Assembly (NCBI RefSeq): GCF_011516635.5
Contig: NZ_CP096255.1
Location: 9,001,501 to 9,065,500, forward strand
DNA: 64,000 bases
Source of the DNA: Bradyrhizobium barranii subsp. apii
GTDB taxonomy: Bacteria; Pseudomonadota; Alphaproteobacteria; Rhizobiales; Xanthobacteraceae
Direction of reading: 5' to 3'
Below the pieces are notes generated by a model. That model had not been told where the DNA came from. It did not search any database and worked only from the letters and a program-made list of their open reading frames with translations. The position numbers and the translations under genes were made by a program. Below, one piece after another: positions 43,901 to 55,300 of the stretch (the stretch's first letter is position 1; each line of letters begins with the position of its first letter).

Positions 43901-45523
43901 TACCGGCTGACATCCGCGAAGGGACGCGAACATATCGGACAAAACCTTCAGCCAAACCTTCCGCCAAATGCATGGGATTCCCATCGCATGGGCGCGTTTG
44001 ACGGAAACTGCAACTTCACCAGCTTTGCCAATCCGAACGATCAGAAGGCGATGCGCATCTATACGCAACGTTACGCCTATGATCCGGTCGGCAATATCGA
44101 GGAGATGCAGCATCAGGTCGATGCGCAGACATTGTGGCGGCGCGTCTACCACTATGAGCTCGTCGCCGGATCGCGCGACAAGAAATCGAACAAGCTGATC
44201 CGTACCACGATTGGCAGCTCGACCTTTCAGTACGATTACGACGCGCATGGCAGCATGATCACCATGCCGCATCTGCCGAAAATGGAAACCGATTTTCGCG
44301 ATCAGTTGCGCCTGACCATGCGCCAGAAAGTCAAATGCGACGCGGATCGTCCCTTTTCGCGGGGCGAGGTCACCTATTACGTCTACGACGGCAGCGGCGA
44401 ACGCGCCCGCAAGGTCACCGAATTCGACGGCAAGAAGGTGAGCGAGCGCCTCTACATCGGATCGAGCGAGATTTACCGTAGTTACAAGGCGAACGGCGAC
44501 GATCTCGCGGCCGAACGGCGATCCCTGCACGTCTCCGATGGCGAACGGCGCTTCGCGCTGTTCGAAACCCTCACAAAGGGCAGCGACACCGCCGCCAAGC
44601 AGCTGATCCGCTGCCAGTTCCCCAACCACCTCGGCTCCGCCTGCCTCGAAACTCAGTTCGAGAAGAAGGCGCCGGTAATTTCCTACGAGGAATTCCACCC
44701 GTTCGGCACCACCGCCTACCAGGCTGTCAATCCCGCAATCAAGGCAGCGGCCAAGCGCTTCCGTTTCACCGGCAAGGAGCGCGATGAAGAGAACGGGCTG
44801 AATTATCATTCGGCGCGCTATCTGGCGACGTGGCTCGGGAGATGGGTATCGGCGGATCCGGAAGGGATTAAGGACCACATCAACGTTTATCAATACGCGC
44901 AAAATGATCCGATCGGCGGCACCGATCCAACGGGTCGATGGACCTGGGGCCAGGCTGCAGTTGTCGGTGCCGTTGTGGCCGTCTCGGTTGCCGTTACCAT
45001 TCTGACAGCCGGGGTTGGCACCGTTGCGGTAGCAGCTGCCGTGTCAGCAGTTGGCGGCGGCACTACGACTGCCGCTGCGACGGCCTTTCTGGGCACCGTT
45101 GCCGTTGGGACCCTCACCGGCGCAGCGGGCGGCGCAGCTGCCGATTTGACCGCGCAAGCTCTTAGCGAAGGGCCCATCGATACCAATCGCATCAAAACAG
45201 CTGCCATAAGCGGCGGGGCATCGGGCGGAATTTTAAGCCTCATTCCGGGCGTGGCCGCGGCGCGCGCGACCGCGCAGGCAGTTCGAACGGGAAGCATGGC
45301 CGCGCAAGCCATCAAGGCCACCCAGAGCGCAACCGCGAGCCTCGGGCGACAGATCGCCGTGAGCGCAGTAAAGGGCGGCGGTGCGGGTGCCTTGGGCGGC
45401 GCCACGCATGAAACCGCACGGCAATTTGCCAGCGGCGAAGCGCGAAGCTTGAGCGACTTCGGATCAATGACATCGCTGCAGCGACCGGAACAGGACTGGC
45501 CTTTGGCGCTGGCGGAGCGGTGA
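37976..45523 (+). CDS. TcB-TcC fusion (Tc toxin cocoon), C-terminal toxin tip lost by frameshift
   Basis: The 2515-residue protein opens with an SpvB/TcB N-terminus (SLSLPKGGGALRGIGEKF, LTLSYDSGSGNGSFGAGW). It continues with FG-GAP/VCBS-like blades (DLDGDGLAELL, DLSGDGLTDIIRI, DADGSGMADLVYL), the TcB middle domain and many RHS/YD repeats. The RHS core ends in FTGKERDEENGLNYHSARYL and DPEG...DPIGGTDPTG near 2293-2317. TcB (about 1,480) plus TcC (about 960) equals this length, so both cocoon halves are one polypeptide. After the core there is a hydrophobic Ala/Gly-rich stretch. From LSDFG a 1-bp deletion near 45460 leads to an early stop. It normally encloses a toxin delivered through TcA. Confidence 0.92.
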   Translation: MRPAHSSQSGSSANEPDLSASRDSASISVPSLSLPKGGGALRGIGEKFSVNACTGTGTTAVPLPFLPTRGELQPSLTLSYDSGSGNGSFGAGWQLDIGSISRKTDKGLPKYEDVAPTDVFIFSGAEDLVPVLPENLQSRDGYLVRRFRPRVEAGFARIEWWVHSDIPSHNHWRVISRDNVTHILGFSTDARIADPSDASRVFQWLLECSFNDRGSAVVYRYKPENFEGVDVNDLSEAHRLQGICTVAGSHLESISYGNIAPFFAEGGSNYWPSVETLIASAESFSEHWQFRAFFDYTARGLEHFKPDNSNWLARRDPFSSYRAGFEVRSYRLCQKILFETSVSIEIEGRETGYAGITHALMLQYQEPAAGTAVNSGQGSPILTKLESIQQLHARRKSAQGSNPPTYETTPWPPLEFEYSISGAMELQQISPANAPALPEGIDGARYEWVDLDGEGIQGVLSRRNDAWWYAPNRWTSNSTPDAAPNEPATGGAFAPQKPLRLQAATAIGNATAQLVDLAGDGSLDVLERSSGATFFYERNDSGGWERPRPLPRHPAYSLDDPNLRMIDLDGDGLAELLITEDDCLVWQEALGEAGYGAVHRVAKVLDERRGPRCVFSEVNQTVFLADLSGDGLTDIIRIRNGDVCYWPNLGYGRFGARVTMDYAPVFDTIDQFDPRRIRLLDADGSGMADLVYLGRKGAAFWANQSGNSWSERREIPFPIPHSLATVTAADFFGRGTDCLVWSSPAPGDSAAHFQVVDLTGGIKPHLLTLVRNNMGAETALSYCSSTHFYLKDLADRKPWITRLPFPVHVIEAVETRDLIGRNHFVSRYAYHHGYFDGAEREFRGFGMVEQWDTDEIGALSSAGDAADNWESASYVPPKLTRTWFHHGAWSLDNSLTAAFKTSYWDGDERAIHLTESAIPEGLSVDEEREAHRALRGRMLRQEIYSLDADDDSAQEVRERAARPYETIEQNFTIRTLQPRGRNRHAVFFVHPREVLHAHYERIAPSDPRVAHALTLKVDAFGNVEQSVAIGYGRRLPPKPDDLPQSKPDVPAQPKPGGKKDKPPPQHQLTPAETTAQNRTLLTLNDSIFTNAIENLPDEWRTPLPAEERTYELTDYEWQNAKAENGSGLTFELLQDAVGQLDAIEEIAYEATASYAKRQLRLVEHHRTFYRSNDLKILLPLGRLESLALPGEALKLALTPGLLDLYKDNAGSDDVSGYLRDRSAGYAEPEGDHHFWIPSGRTFFSPDASGTPQGSAAELAFARKRFFLPHRFVDAFGNATWVAYDDAILRIAEVTDAAKNTTRATYDYRVLQPRLLIDANDNYLAAAFDLRGLVVATAVLGQSTPVGEFGDTLESLKPDLSPAEVDAFFKDPVGKAEDLLAGATTRFVYNVMRFYDADATEKAASPVFSATLERQFHVNRPFANSAIARRHAGLENFVLADHIQCRFSYSDGFGREIQRKVRTAPLIKDNPAQTKPRRWVGSGWTIFNNKGQPVRQYEPFFHEDQGAGSRPHDFEFRRTEGVSPILFYDPLGRVVATLHPDNSWEKVVFDPWLRDAWDRNDTVGNDPLNDPDVSAFFKRLAPVDWPLIGTASPTWYNQRTLSEPNDKAEWRPKQETRAAEQTAEHAGTFTTTQFDTLGREFLVVTHNRFVDPRSNMAKEQFSHTRTVLDIEGNRLAVIDALGRPTMTWKYDMLGRPLQESSIDAGSRWTLPDAASQPMYRWDERDHFFRHTYDALRRPSENWITSGHKSPDTHTDAICYERLTYGEQPGAPADANLRGRVWKHHDTAGLVTVGGYDAKGNLVASTRQFCRDYKSTPDWSANPALDTEPLASSTDFDALNRPIRLVTPYASDCPTFRRYNVAGQLFGTTVRTAPEAFLIVRGIDYNARGQRRIVQYGNNHDGYGLRTTLSYDEKTFRLSSLITVDKDPGSSAAAYQSLDYVYDPVGNITAIQDRAQQTIYFKRKVVEPDANYAYDALYRLTSAKGREHIGQNLQPNLPPNAWDSHRMGAFDGNCNFTSFANPNDQKAMRIYTQRYAYDPVGNIEEMQHQVDAQTLWRRVYHYELVAGSRDKKSNKLIRTTIGSSTFQYDYDAHGSMITMPHLPKMETDFRDQLRLTMRQKVKCDADRPFSRGEVTYYVYDGSGERARKVTEFDGKKVSERLYIGSSEIYRSYKANGDDLAAERRSLHVSDGERRFALFETLTKGSDTAAKQLIRCQFPNHLGSACLETQFEKKAPVISYEEFHPFGTTAYQAVNPAIKAAAKRFRFTGKERDEENGLNYHSARYLATWLGRWVSADPEGIKDHINVYQYAQNDPIGGTDPTGRWTWGQAAVVGAVVAVSVAVTILTAGVGTVAVAAAVSAVGGGTTTAAATAFLGTVAVGTLTGAAGGAAADLTAQALSEGPIDTNRIKTAAISGGASGGILSLIPGVAAARATAQAVRTGSMAAQAIKATQSATASLGRQIAVSAVKGGGAGALGGATHETARQFASGEARSLSDFGSMTSLQRPEQDWPLALAER

Positions 45524-45891
45524 TCGCGACCTCGGGGAAGGCAGCGATCGCTAAGATACGAGATGTCATCTCGGGAAGCATTTCCCCGGGGCCCCCCACA
45601 GCTCCTGCCCCCAAAGAATTAAGTGCCCTGCTCGCAAAGGCTGAACGGACGGGAGGCCATCCGAATCAGCTGATGGCTACATTGGATGACGGCACTCGAG
45701 TTCTTTTCCGGAAGGATTTCGGCGAAAGCGCACACCCGTTGGGTGGCCCCTTCAAGGGCATGGGCAACATTGATCATTATAATATTGAGATTCAGTCTGC
45801 CGCCGGAAAACAGCTGGAGAACATTCACATTGTTCCAGATGGAAAGGGTGGCTTTACCTGGTGGGCAAAAGATGGAGTCATCAAACGATGA
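45520..45891 (+). pseudogene. Detached Tc/RHS C-terminal toxin domain
   Basis: The frame shifted by -1 from the TcB-C gene reads INDIAAATGTGLAFGAGGAV from 45463 and continues to 45891. It would join the cocoon after LSDFG if one base were restored (GGN ATC AAT). The end of the domain has RVLFRKDFGESAHPLGG, NIDHYNIEIQSAAGKQLEN and IHIVPDGKGGFTWWAKDGVIKR, the style of polymorphic toxin tips (conserved His, polar beta-strands). I do not assign the enzyme activity. On its own it could only be started from the GTG at 45520, with no ribosome binding site. The ATGA overlap with the next gene marks the true end of the toxin. Confidence 0.7.
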
Positions 45892-46199
45892 ACGGCCTTA
45901 AGGATGTGGTTATCCTGAAATCAGATGGAAGCGACATTCCATCTCAACAAGTCCTCGACGATGATCATCATTCCGTTAAGGCGTCAGCTGACGCCAAGAC
46001 GTCCGACATAATACTCGAGTTCTCCTCACGTTTGGCACTCTATGAGTTTGCGAAGTCCCTCCTGCACGAAGCAGTATTTGGCTCCACGGGCCAAAAGGAG
46101 TTCTATCCTCTAATATCAAATGGAAAACCGTTAGTCGTTGAAGGTGCACGTTTGACTGAAGACAGTTCGCGTGTATTTGCGTTTTACCCTCGCGACTAA
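45888..46199 (+). CDS. Candidate immunity protein for the Tc toxin tip
   Basis: The ATG at 45888 overlaps the toxin-tip stop (ATGA), giving 103 residues of a soluble acidic alpha/beta protein (ILEFSSRLALYEFAKSLLHEAVFG). No family is recognised. A small gene directly after a polymorphic toxin tip is the usual place for its immunity gene, so this role is inferred from position and size. It is followed by 111 bp and then tcA. Confidence 0.6.
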   Translation: MNGLKDVVILKSDGSDIPSQQVLDDDHHSVKASADAKTSDIILEFSSRLALYEFAKSLLHEAVFGSTGQKEFYPLISNGKPLVVEGARLTEDSSRVFAFYPRD

Positions 46200-46310
46200 G
46201 GATGACAGCTGGAGCAGTAAGGCAAGCCGAAGAAGTTCGCGCAACAGGTAAAGCCAACACTCACACTCGCAAAAGCAATTGCTGGCGTAGCCGAAATTAG
46301 GGCAAATTTC

Positions 46311-49300
46311 ATGAAAATCGTTTTGCCAATTCTCGATCCCGCAACTGCCGACAAGAACCTCGTCACCATTCTGCAGACTGCCTTGGTCGCTCTGTGGGGG
46401 ATCACGCCGAACCCTCCGATCAAAAAGCCGACCGGCGGGAAACTCATCGCTTACAACAAGGAAGTCGACGAACAGCGCTATGGCGACATCACCAACGGAC
46501 TAGTGTCTGACTTTCAGACGTTCAGCACCCTTCCGGTCACCGGGATTCTGACCGTCGAAACGGCCGATGCGATCAACAAGAAGCTCGTGGAGATCAACAA
46601 GCTCTGGCTGGTCAAAGGCACCGTGACGGTCAAGAGTTCGAACGGAACTTCCCAGCCTCTCCCGCACATGCCTGTTTCGGTGTGGACCGAAAACGGTACA
46701 GAATCACCTCCTGAGTGGGGTGCTGCGACGACGACCGACAAGGAAGGCCACTATGAGACCCTGTCCGAAGTCGTCGAAAAAGGCGGAAACCCCCTGCCGC
46801 AGGATCTATTCGCACGCGTATTCACAACGCTGAACCTCCGCGAGAATGAGGCCGGTCGATCCGCGACGGTCTGGAACGCCTTTTTGACCCAGAGCACTGC
46901 GCCGGGTCTGGACGTCGTGGTCGACGAAGCCAAGTTGCCGCCGGTCGAATATCCCTGGGTTCTTGCAGAGGTTCAGGCGAGAATGTCTCGCGCGAACATT
47001 GTGATCACAGGCGACGACTGGAGCAAGCTCGCCCGAGCCGATATCACGAGGCTGGTCACGATCGGACCCGATACACACAAGGTCGTTCTGCTGAGTGAAC
47101 AGCAGATCGAGCATCTCGTTTTTTCGCAGATATTCGCCTCTGTCACAAAACACCTCGATTTGTCACTCGACGCCGAGTTCTTCTACGCGATACTGCGCAC
47201 GGAAGCCCTGCTCTATGCGAGTTTCGGTACTGATATCGAAGCCAAACCTACTGACGAAAAAGCGATTCGGCCGGATGCGCAACTTCTCATCCTGCCCGGA
47301 GAGCAGGTGCAAGACCCGGACCAGAGGTCGAGGCACCTCGCGCAGATCGCCTTCTATTCCACACCTGTCAGCGACAACGACGATAACAATAACTCGCTTG
47401 AGACCGAGCTATACGATGTCATCAAGAAGGCGACCGACGCGAGAGTCATAAGTGCCAAACATCTCGATGACAAAGGATCGCTGACCCCGGTCGACATCGA
47501 TGCCCTGCAGAAGCTCCGAAAAAGCGTCAAACAATTCAAACCCAAGCTGCCGTTCCATCGCTACATCAATCGCGAATGCTTCTGCAAGGACGGCAAATGC
47601 CTAGCGTCGCCTCACGACGAAGTCCTGAAGTCGCTCGTCGACAGCGGAAAACTTCCCGATCTGTACGCCGGTGCGGCAACGAGTGTCCTCGCCGGTCAGG
47701 CGGGACAAGCAGACGGCCCGGCCGGCGCGCTTGGCCTGCTGTCCGGCAATGCGCGACAGCTGAGTGCAGATATCGGCCTGGACAAGGCGCAGACCGCCGC
47801 CCTCCTGTCGCTGCGTCGGGCCGCGATGCTCACTCAGGATCCGGCTGAAGTCGGCTTCCTCCTCTCCAGGGATTCCGACGGCCGTAACCTGGACAGTGCG
47901 TTGAAGATCCAGTCGCGTGGCCAGGGCGCCTTCGCCGCCGCCTATGCGGAGAAATTCGGCACCCCGGGCGGCGATACGACCGCATTGAAGAAACGCGCTG
48001 ACCAGCTTTACAGCCGCGCCATAGCCCGCGCGGATGCCGTCGCGCATGCGTTCGCGGAAGCACGGTCTCTGGCAACCGCACAACACGTCGATGCGCTTTG
48101 TTCGCCCGACGACCGCAGTCGCTTGCGCGAGCGAATGAAGACGCCCGCCTCCGGCGACGCCACAAAGCTGCCGAGCTGGGAAATGCTGTTCGGTTCGCTC
48201 GACGCCTGCGCATGCGACGAATGCGACTCGATTTACGGGCCGGCATCCTACCTCGTCGACGTGCTGGAATATTTCAAGAAGCTCGAGGCGGGCAATCCGG
48301 GCGATGGCACACCGACGCTCTGCCTTGCGGCCCCCGAAAGCGCAAAGCACGTCTTCGACGTGCTGCTGAGCCGCAGGTCCGATATCGGATATCTGGACCT
48401 CAATTGCGCAAACGCGATGACGCCGGTCCCCTATATCGACCTCGTCAATGAACTGCTGGAGGATTTCCTTCCGCAAGAGCGTCTTCACCTGCCGATGAAA
48501 CTGGAACCCGGCCCGATCCCGGACATCGCGCTGGACGCGCTCACGAAGAACGGCTTTCCCGAGGTGACCCGAAAGGCGATGGTCACCGCGGACTCGCTCG
48601 ACAACCGTCTGGTGCGGGATGAACGGGCGCTGATCCTGTTCAAGCGGGACGGCGAAGAGGCCGGTTGCCCGCGCTGGCTCGTCACGCAACTGCGGCAGAC
48701 TTACGGCACCGAAAAGGAAATCGCGGCCGCGCCTGAATACGTCAATCAGCAGGCTGTCAATATGCTGAAAGGCAGCCATCTTGCGCTGGCGCTGCCGTTC
48801 GACGCGGACCGCATCGAGGCGACGGCCTATCTGGGCAAGATAGGAACCGATCGGGCAACCATTATTCGGGCACTTTCGAAGGAGCCCGACGTCAGCGCGG
48901 TAGACAAGCTGACTGCGGCAACCGAGGCACTCGGTTTGACCTCTGTCGAACGCAACCTGATTACGACGCCGGATCCAAACGGCCAGAATGAATACTGGGC
49001 GGAGAAATCGGCAACCATCCTGGAGCGTATGGCGCAGCTACGCCGCTTCCTCGACAAGACGGGTTTGACCACAGAGCCGGTTGGCAAAAGCCAACTGGAT
49101 GAACTGCTCGCCGGCGGCTTCATCAACCCATGCGGAAAAACCCTGCATATCGTCTCCGACGATCCGGCCGATACGGCCTCGCGATGCGACACCGAAAAGA
49201 TGCGCATCGACGGGCTCAACAAGCCGGCCCTCGACAGGATCCATCGCTTCCTTCGCCTGTGGCGAAAGGTTCGCTGGCCGATGAACCTGCTCGACCGCCT

Positions 49301-52300
49301 GATCATGTCGCCGGCCGTCGGCAAGGGCGTGCTGAACAGCGACTGCCTTGAACGCATCGCAGAGATCATCCGGCTTGGGACGGATATCGGTATCGAGCCC
49401 ACGAAAGCGGCCCAATGGTTTGTCGACATCTCGGTTCTCGGCGAGCCATCGGACTATCGCCGCATTTTTCTACAAAAGGGCGATAACGGCCATCCGTACC
49501 CGGAATTCCTGGCAGATAAGCTCTGTCCACCGCCTGAATGCCAAACTGCCGACACACCACGCTGCCCTGATCTTGCGAAACACAAGCCCGCCATTGCCGG
49601 AGCCATCGGAATTCCGCTGGAGCAACTGGAAGCGTTGCTTGCCTATTGCGGCAACGAACCCGGTGCGAACGTCGCCGCCAAACTGTCGCTTTCCAATCTT
49701 TCCCGCGTCTGGGCATGGTTCCAGTTCGCAAGGAAGTTTGGCCTCAACATGCGAGACCTGATCTCGCTGCTGTCGTTGCTCGGCATCAAGGATGCCCTCG
49801 CAGACCCCGCCGTGACGCGAAAGCTCTGTGAGGTCATCGCCCTGCTGAAGAAGTGGCACATCGGTGTCGCCGACCTGCAGTTCTGGCTGCTTCACACGAC
49901 CCAAAACCAAAATCCCGGGGAAGAGAAGAAGCGGGTCATTGCCGATACCGGCGTCGCGCGGCTGCTTTCGGATCTGCGCCTGAAGCTCCGAGCCGTCAGT
50001 GACGCACGACCTGCAAAGGAGATCACGCTTCCTGTCGACGATTCGATACATCCCGTTCTCGGCGACGGGATGACAACCTGCGTCGAGAAACTGTCATCGG
50101 TGCTGTCGCAGATCGCAGGCCTTTCGGCGGAGGTGGCCCGCCAGATCGTGACCCTCGTTCAGGAAAGAAAGGCCCAGCAAGATGCCGACAATCTGAAAAT
50201 CCTGCTGAATGCGAAGCCGCTCGCAGACATCGCCGGCGTGAGTTCGTCGGCTGATTTGGCGCCAGTTAACGCCAAGGGTGCCTGGACCGAAACGGATGAG
50301 CATCCCGAGATTCATGCCGCCTATCGGCAGTGGGCGCACGACCTCGTGACCATCTTGCTCAACCACGTCGATATCGAGATGCGGACTGGCATCACCATTC
50401 AAGTCGTCAGCCAGTCCTTCAAGACACCCGTCGAGCAGGCCGACGCGATCTTGCGCTGGTGCCGGATGCCCGATGGCGGCAAGCCGGCGAAAGGCGACAA
50501 CTTGCTCGCCATATTGTCAACCCCGGCCTGGGCGCTGGAGCCCGTGCCAACCGGCGCGACGCCCGAACTAAGAAAGGCAATCGAGGCCTTATGGGACGGC
50601 GCATTGTGCGCCACGGACGATTGCATCGCCAATCTGGACGACAAGCAGCGAAAATTCCGCGATGCCGTCTTGAAGGGAAGTCCAATCGACTCCTGGGTCG
50701 AGCCACCCGCGCTCGCCGACGTCGAGAAATGGCGCGGCTGGCTAAGCCAACTCTTCGTTGCCGTACGGCTGGCGCACAAGATCTCCGGCTTCACCAATAC
50801 CCTGAAGTTGCAGACGCAGGAGCAGCTGTTGTGGGGGCTGCTGCGAACGTCAGGTGCCCCGGATGCCAACCGGTTTCAACTGCTAGGCTGGTTTTCGCTG
50901 GATGAGATGCCCCTGACGGCCAAGGCCTCTGACGCTGCGGCCGACTACGAAAGGCTCGCCCTGCTGCTGCAAGGTCTCGAGCTCATCGAAACGTATCCAC
51001 TCAAGGAAACTCCCACCGATCCCAATGTGAAGATTGGCGCATCGACGGCGTTCGAACTTGCACTCCTGACCCCAAAGGACACCAGCGGCACCCCTTTGAC
51101 CGGTCTGGATTCCATTCGTGACATCGTCAGCATCTGTTACCAGCTTTTTGGTTCACCTGACGTCAATCTATTGGACACCGCCCAGCGGCTGGATCTGGAT
51201 AAACACCGGGACTACTTCAAGCTCGCCTCGACCTACGGGCGGCTCGCCCGCGCTGCGGACACGATCGGCAACCTCGGGATATCTTTTGCGGACCTCGACG
51301 CGCTCGTTGCGGAAGATGTGTCCGAAAAACTGACGCCGGTTCTCCGCCAATGCCTGAAGCAAAAATCGGACGAGTCGTCCTGGCTGGATACGCTGAAGGA
51401 CATCCAGGATCCCATTCGTGAACTGAAGCGCGACGCACTCGTCAGCTATCTCATCGCGGATCCGAGCCACGGCTGCTTCACGGAAGTCAACGACCTGTAC
51501 GATTACTTCCTGATCGACACTCAAATGTGCTCGTGCATGCCCACGTCGCGCATCGCGCAGGCGCACGCCGTCGTGCAGTTGTTCGCTCAACGCTGCCTGA
51601 TGGGTCAGGAGCCGTCAGTCGACCCCCGGGCCGATGACAACCACGGCAACGATTGGCAGGAGTGGCCGTGGATGCGAAATTATCGCGTCTGGCAGGCCAA
51701 CCGCAAAATCTTCCTTTACCCAGAAAACTGGATCGAGCCGGACCTGCGCGACGACAAGTCGCAATTCTTCAAGGAATTCGAACAGGCGCTTTCCCAGATT
51801 GAGGTCAACGATCTCAACGTCGAAGTCCCCGCGCGAACCTATCTCGACAAGCTCGACGACGCGGCCTTCATGGAAGTGCTGGCGATCCACTATCAGGACA
51901 CCGAGTATTCCGAGAACGGCAAGAAGGAGGGTCGGGTGCTCCACGTCGTGGCGCGCACCAAGGGTGGCGATCCTGCGGTCTACTATTATCGACGATTTGT
52001 CGAAGAGAAATACTGGACCGCATGGGAGAAAGTCGATCTCGACATCGCGACGGATCATGTTCTGCTGTTTGTCCGCAACAACCGTCTGAACATTGCGTGG
52101 CCAATTTTTGCCGATGTCACGGATGAATCTGCAGAAATCGACGTTCCAGCGGGTACTGGTCGCCGACCACTTCCGACGGCCCCGCGCGGGTGGACTATTC
52201 AGCTTGCGATGAGCGAACGTACCAACGGCCTCTGGCAGCCCAAACGAACTTCAAAAGAAGCCATTCGATCGCCGAAGTTCGTGAATGCTACGAGCGACCA

Positions 52301-55300
52301 GATGGCGCTTGAGCGCAAGCGATGCCGCTTTGTCATTCGCGATCAAGAGCCGCGCGACCTTCCTTTCCCGGCCGAAGATCATCCGGAGTTCGGTTTCTTC
52401 ATCATCGCATCTTCGATGGTGGGTTCCGTGAAGGATGAGAAAGGCAATGAACAATACGTGTCACTGCCGCCTGAAGCCGATCCGACGCTGATGGGAGCCT
52501 TCAATCTCGCGGGTTGCCGCGGATATCCGGAACTGCTCTCCCCCGAAACTTTGAAGAAGATCGGGACCTCGGCAACAACCGCTCTCCCGCGGTTCAAGGA
52601 TAGCGCGCTCGAAACCCAACGATGGATCGAAAAGGACACCGATGCTGACGACGACCTCGTCGTCGAGGGTTTGGTAGCAAACAATTTTGCTCCCACCGGA
52701 GTGCTGGGGGCAACGCCAGGCATATTCAGGGTCACCACCGCGCAACAGACCACGCTGGTCGACGATGTCTTGTCAAACCTGCTGAATATGCTCGGTCAAC
52801 AGCCGGTCCGCTGGCAACCAAGCGGGATATTCGTCCCCTTCTTCTACGAGGACGGACGAAGGGGATATGTCGCGATTCCGACGATGTGCCCCGGGGATCG
52901 TGAGCCCGCAACGATCAGCAAGATCGTGGCCAATCTGCAGGATCTCGGCGTCCGCGAAGCCGCCAAGCCCGGAACAACCTGGCCTGAACTTGTGGAACAA
53001 TGGAGAAAGGACACGGACCAGCAGGCAGCGTTCGTCTCTCTGACCAAACAACTGACCGGCTGCTTCGGCCTGAATTTCCATGCGTTCTATCACCCCTTCA
53101 TCTGCTTCTTGAAACGGAGCCTGGCAGCGGGCGGCTTCGAACAGCTCATGAATGCCTCGCCGCTGACTTGGGATGGTGACGGCAAGTTTGCAGGCTTGTT
53201 CAAGCCTCATCCGGCCGTGCTGAAGCCATACCCGAATGAGACGAGCGGCTTCAGCTTCGATCGCATGGACGGTTATGCCAGTTACAACTGGGAAATCTTT
53301 TATCACCTGCCTTCGCTGGTCTCGCAGAAGCTTGTCCTGAGCCAGAAGTTTGAAGATGCGCAGCGCTGGTCTCACTTCATCTTCAATCCAAGCGGGCTGC
53401 CGGCGCCGAAGCTTGGCGATGACAGCGGCGCAAAGCTCATGTCTGTGCCCAAAGGCTCCGGACGCTATTGGATGACGAAGCCGTTCCGTGAACGGGACAG
53501 TCAACTCAATCCTTTGGATACCTATGTCGGGCAGCGGATTGAAAACATCCTCGCTTCGTTGAACGATCCGAACAATCAGGGCATAGGCAAGTTTTGGCAG
53601 GACGAAGTCGCACAATGGCGGCGGAATCCCTTCGTGCCGCATCAAATTGCGCGAGGCAGAACAGTGGCATTCCAGAAGGCCACTGTCATGACCTACCTCG
53701 ATACGATCATTCAATGGGGAGATTTCCTGTTTCGACAGGATACCCGCGAGTCGGTCAACGCCGCCCTTCAACTCTACACCACCGCCGAGCGTCTGCTTGG
53801 CCCCAAGCCAAGGGTCGTCAAGGCTCCCGGCACATTCCACAGCCGCACTTATCGCGAGCTGGAAGTGGCCATTCACGGCGCCGAGATCGACGGCTTCGAT
53901 TCTTTCGGGAATAGCCTGGTAGAGCTGGAAAGCCTGCTGCCACCGCAGCCGGATGCATCCGAGACTGATATTCCCAGCATGCCACCCCTTCCCGCCGGGG
54001 CGCTGTTGAAAGTTCCGTACTTCTGCATTCCGCGCAATGAAAAGCTGATGGGCTACTGGGACACGGTCGCCGACCGGCTGTACAAGATCAGGCATTGCCA
54101 GAATATCGAAGGGGTCGAGCGACAACTTGCCCTGTTCGCACCGCCGATCGATCCCGGCTTGCTGGTCAGGGCGGTGGCGGCAGGCCTCAGTATCGGCGAT
54201 GTGCTTTCGCAGGGTGCCGGCGAACTGCCGCAATATCGCTTCGCGACACTCGTGCAGAAGGCCGCGGAGCTGACGCAGATGGTCATCAGCCTCGGAAATG
54301 CCTTACTGCAAGCCATTGAGAAGAAGGAAGCCGAGGCGCTGTCGCGGCTTCGTTCCAATCAGGAAATCGACCTTCTGAAACTGGTGCGGCAGATTAAGCT
54401 GAACCAGGTTCAGGAGGCGCTGCAGAACCAGGCGGGTCTGGAACGCACAAAAGCCGTGACGGAAGCGAGGCGCGACTTCTATCGCGACATCAAGTACACG
54501 ATCAGCACGGAAGAAAAGTCGCTCGATTTGAACGAGGAAGGCGCCCGCCTTGGAACGGCAGGGCTCGTCTTCAGCACCGCGGCGAACATTTCGTTCCTCC
54601 TTCCGACTTTCAAGTTCGGAGGCTGGGGATTTGGAGGCGCGCCAGGGACCGATGCAGAATGGGGTGGCGTCAATCTGGGCCACGCCGCGAGCGCGATGGG
54701 GCAATTTCTTGGCGGTATGGGCGGCTTGCAGCGAGAGGCAGCCGGCACGCTACTTACAAGAGCGGGATACGAGCGCCGCTGGGACGAATGGAAGCTGCAG
54801 GAACGGCTTGCAGACCGGGAACTCGCCCAAATCGATCGGCAGATCGCTGCAGCGGAGATCAGGGTTGAAATCGCGAAGGAGGAGCTTTCCAATCACGACA
54901 AGCAAAGAGAGCAGGCCGAAGAAATCCTGGCTTATCTCAAGGACCGCAAGTTCGCCAACGTCGATCTCTATGACTGGATGATCGGGCAAATTTCCGCGAC
55001 TTACTTTCAGTCGTGGCAGATGGCCCAGCGGTTTGCCCTCCAGGTTGAGCGCGCCTTCCACTTCGAGCTTGGTCCGAAAGACACACAGTTCGAGAGTTAT
55101 GTTCGGCCCCGCGGCTGGGATACCTTGCACAAGGGACTGCTCGCCGGCGACGCACTGCTGTTTGACCTGAAGCGAATGGAGGTCGACTATCTGGCGCGCA
55201 ATCGCCGGGAACTGGAGATCACAAAGCACATCTCGCTCGTGCGCCTCGACCCGGACGCCGTGATCACGCTCAAGGCTGCAGGCCGGTGCGAGATCGAACT

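Noticed and set aside
45440..45470. Programmed frameshift producing the full Tc toxin
   Set aside because: No slippery heptamer or following structure is visible. A one-base deletion explains the frames.
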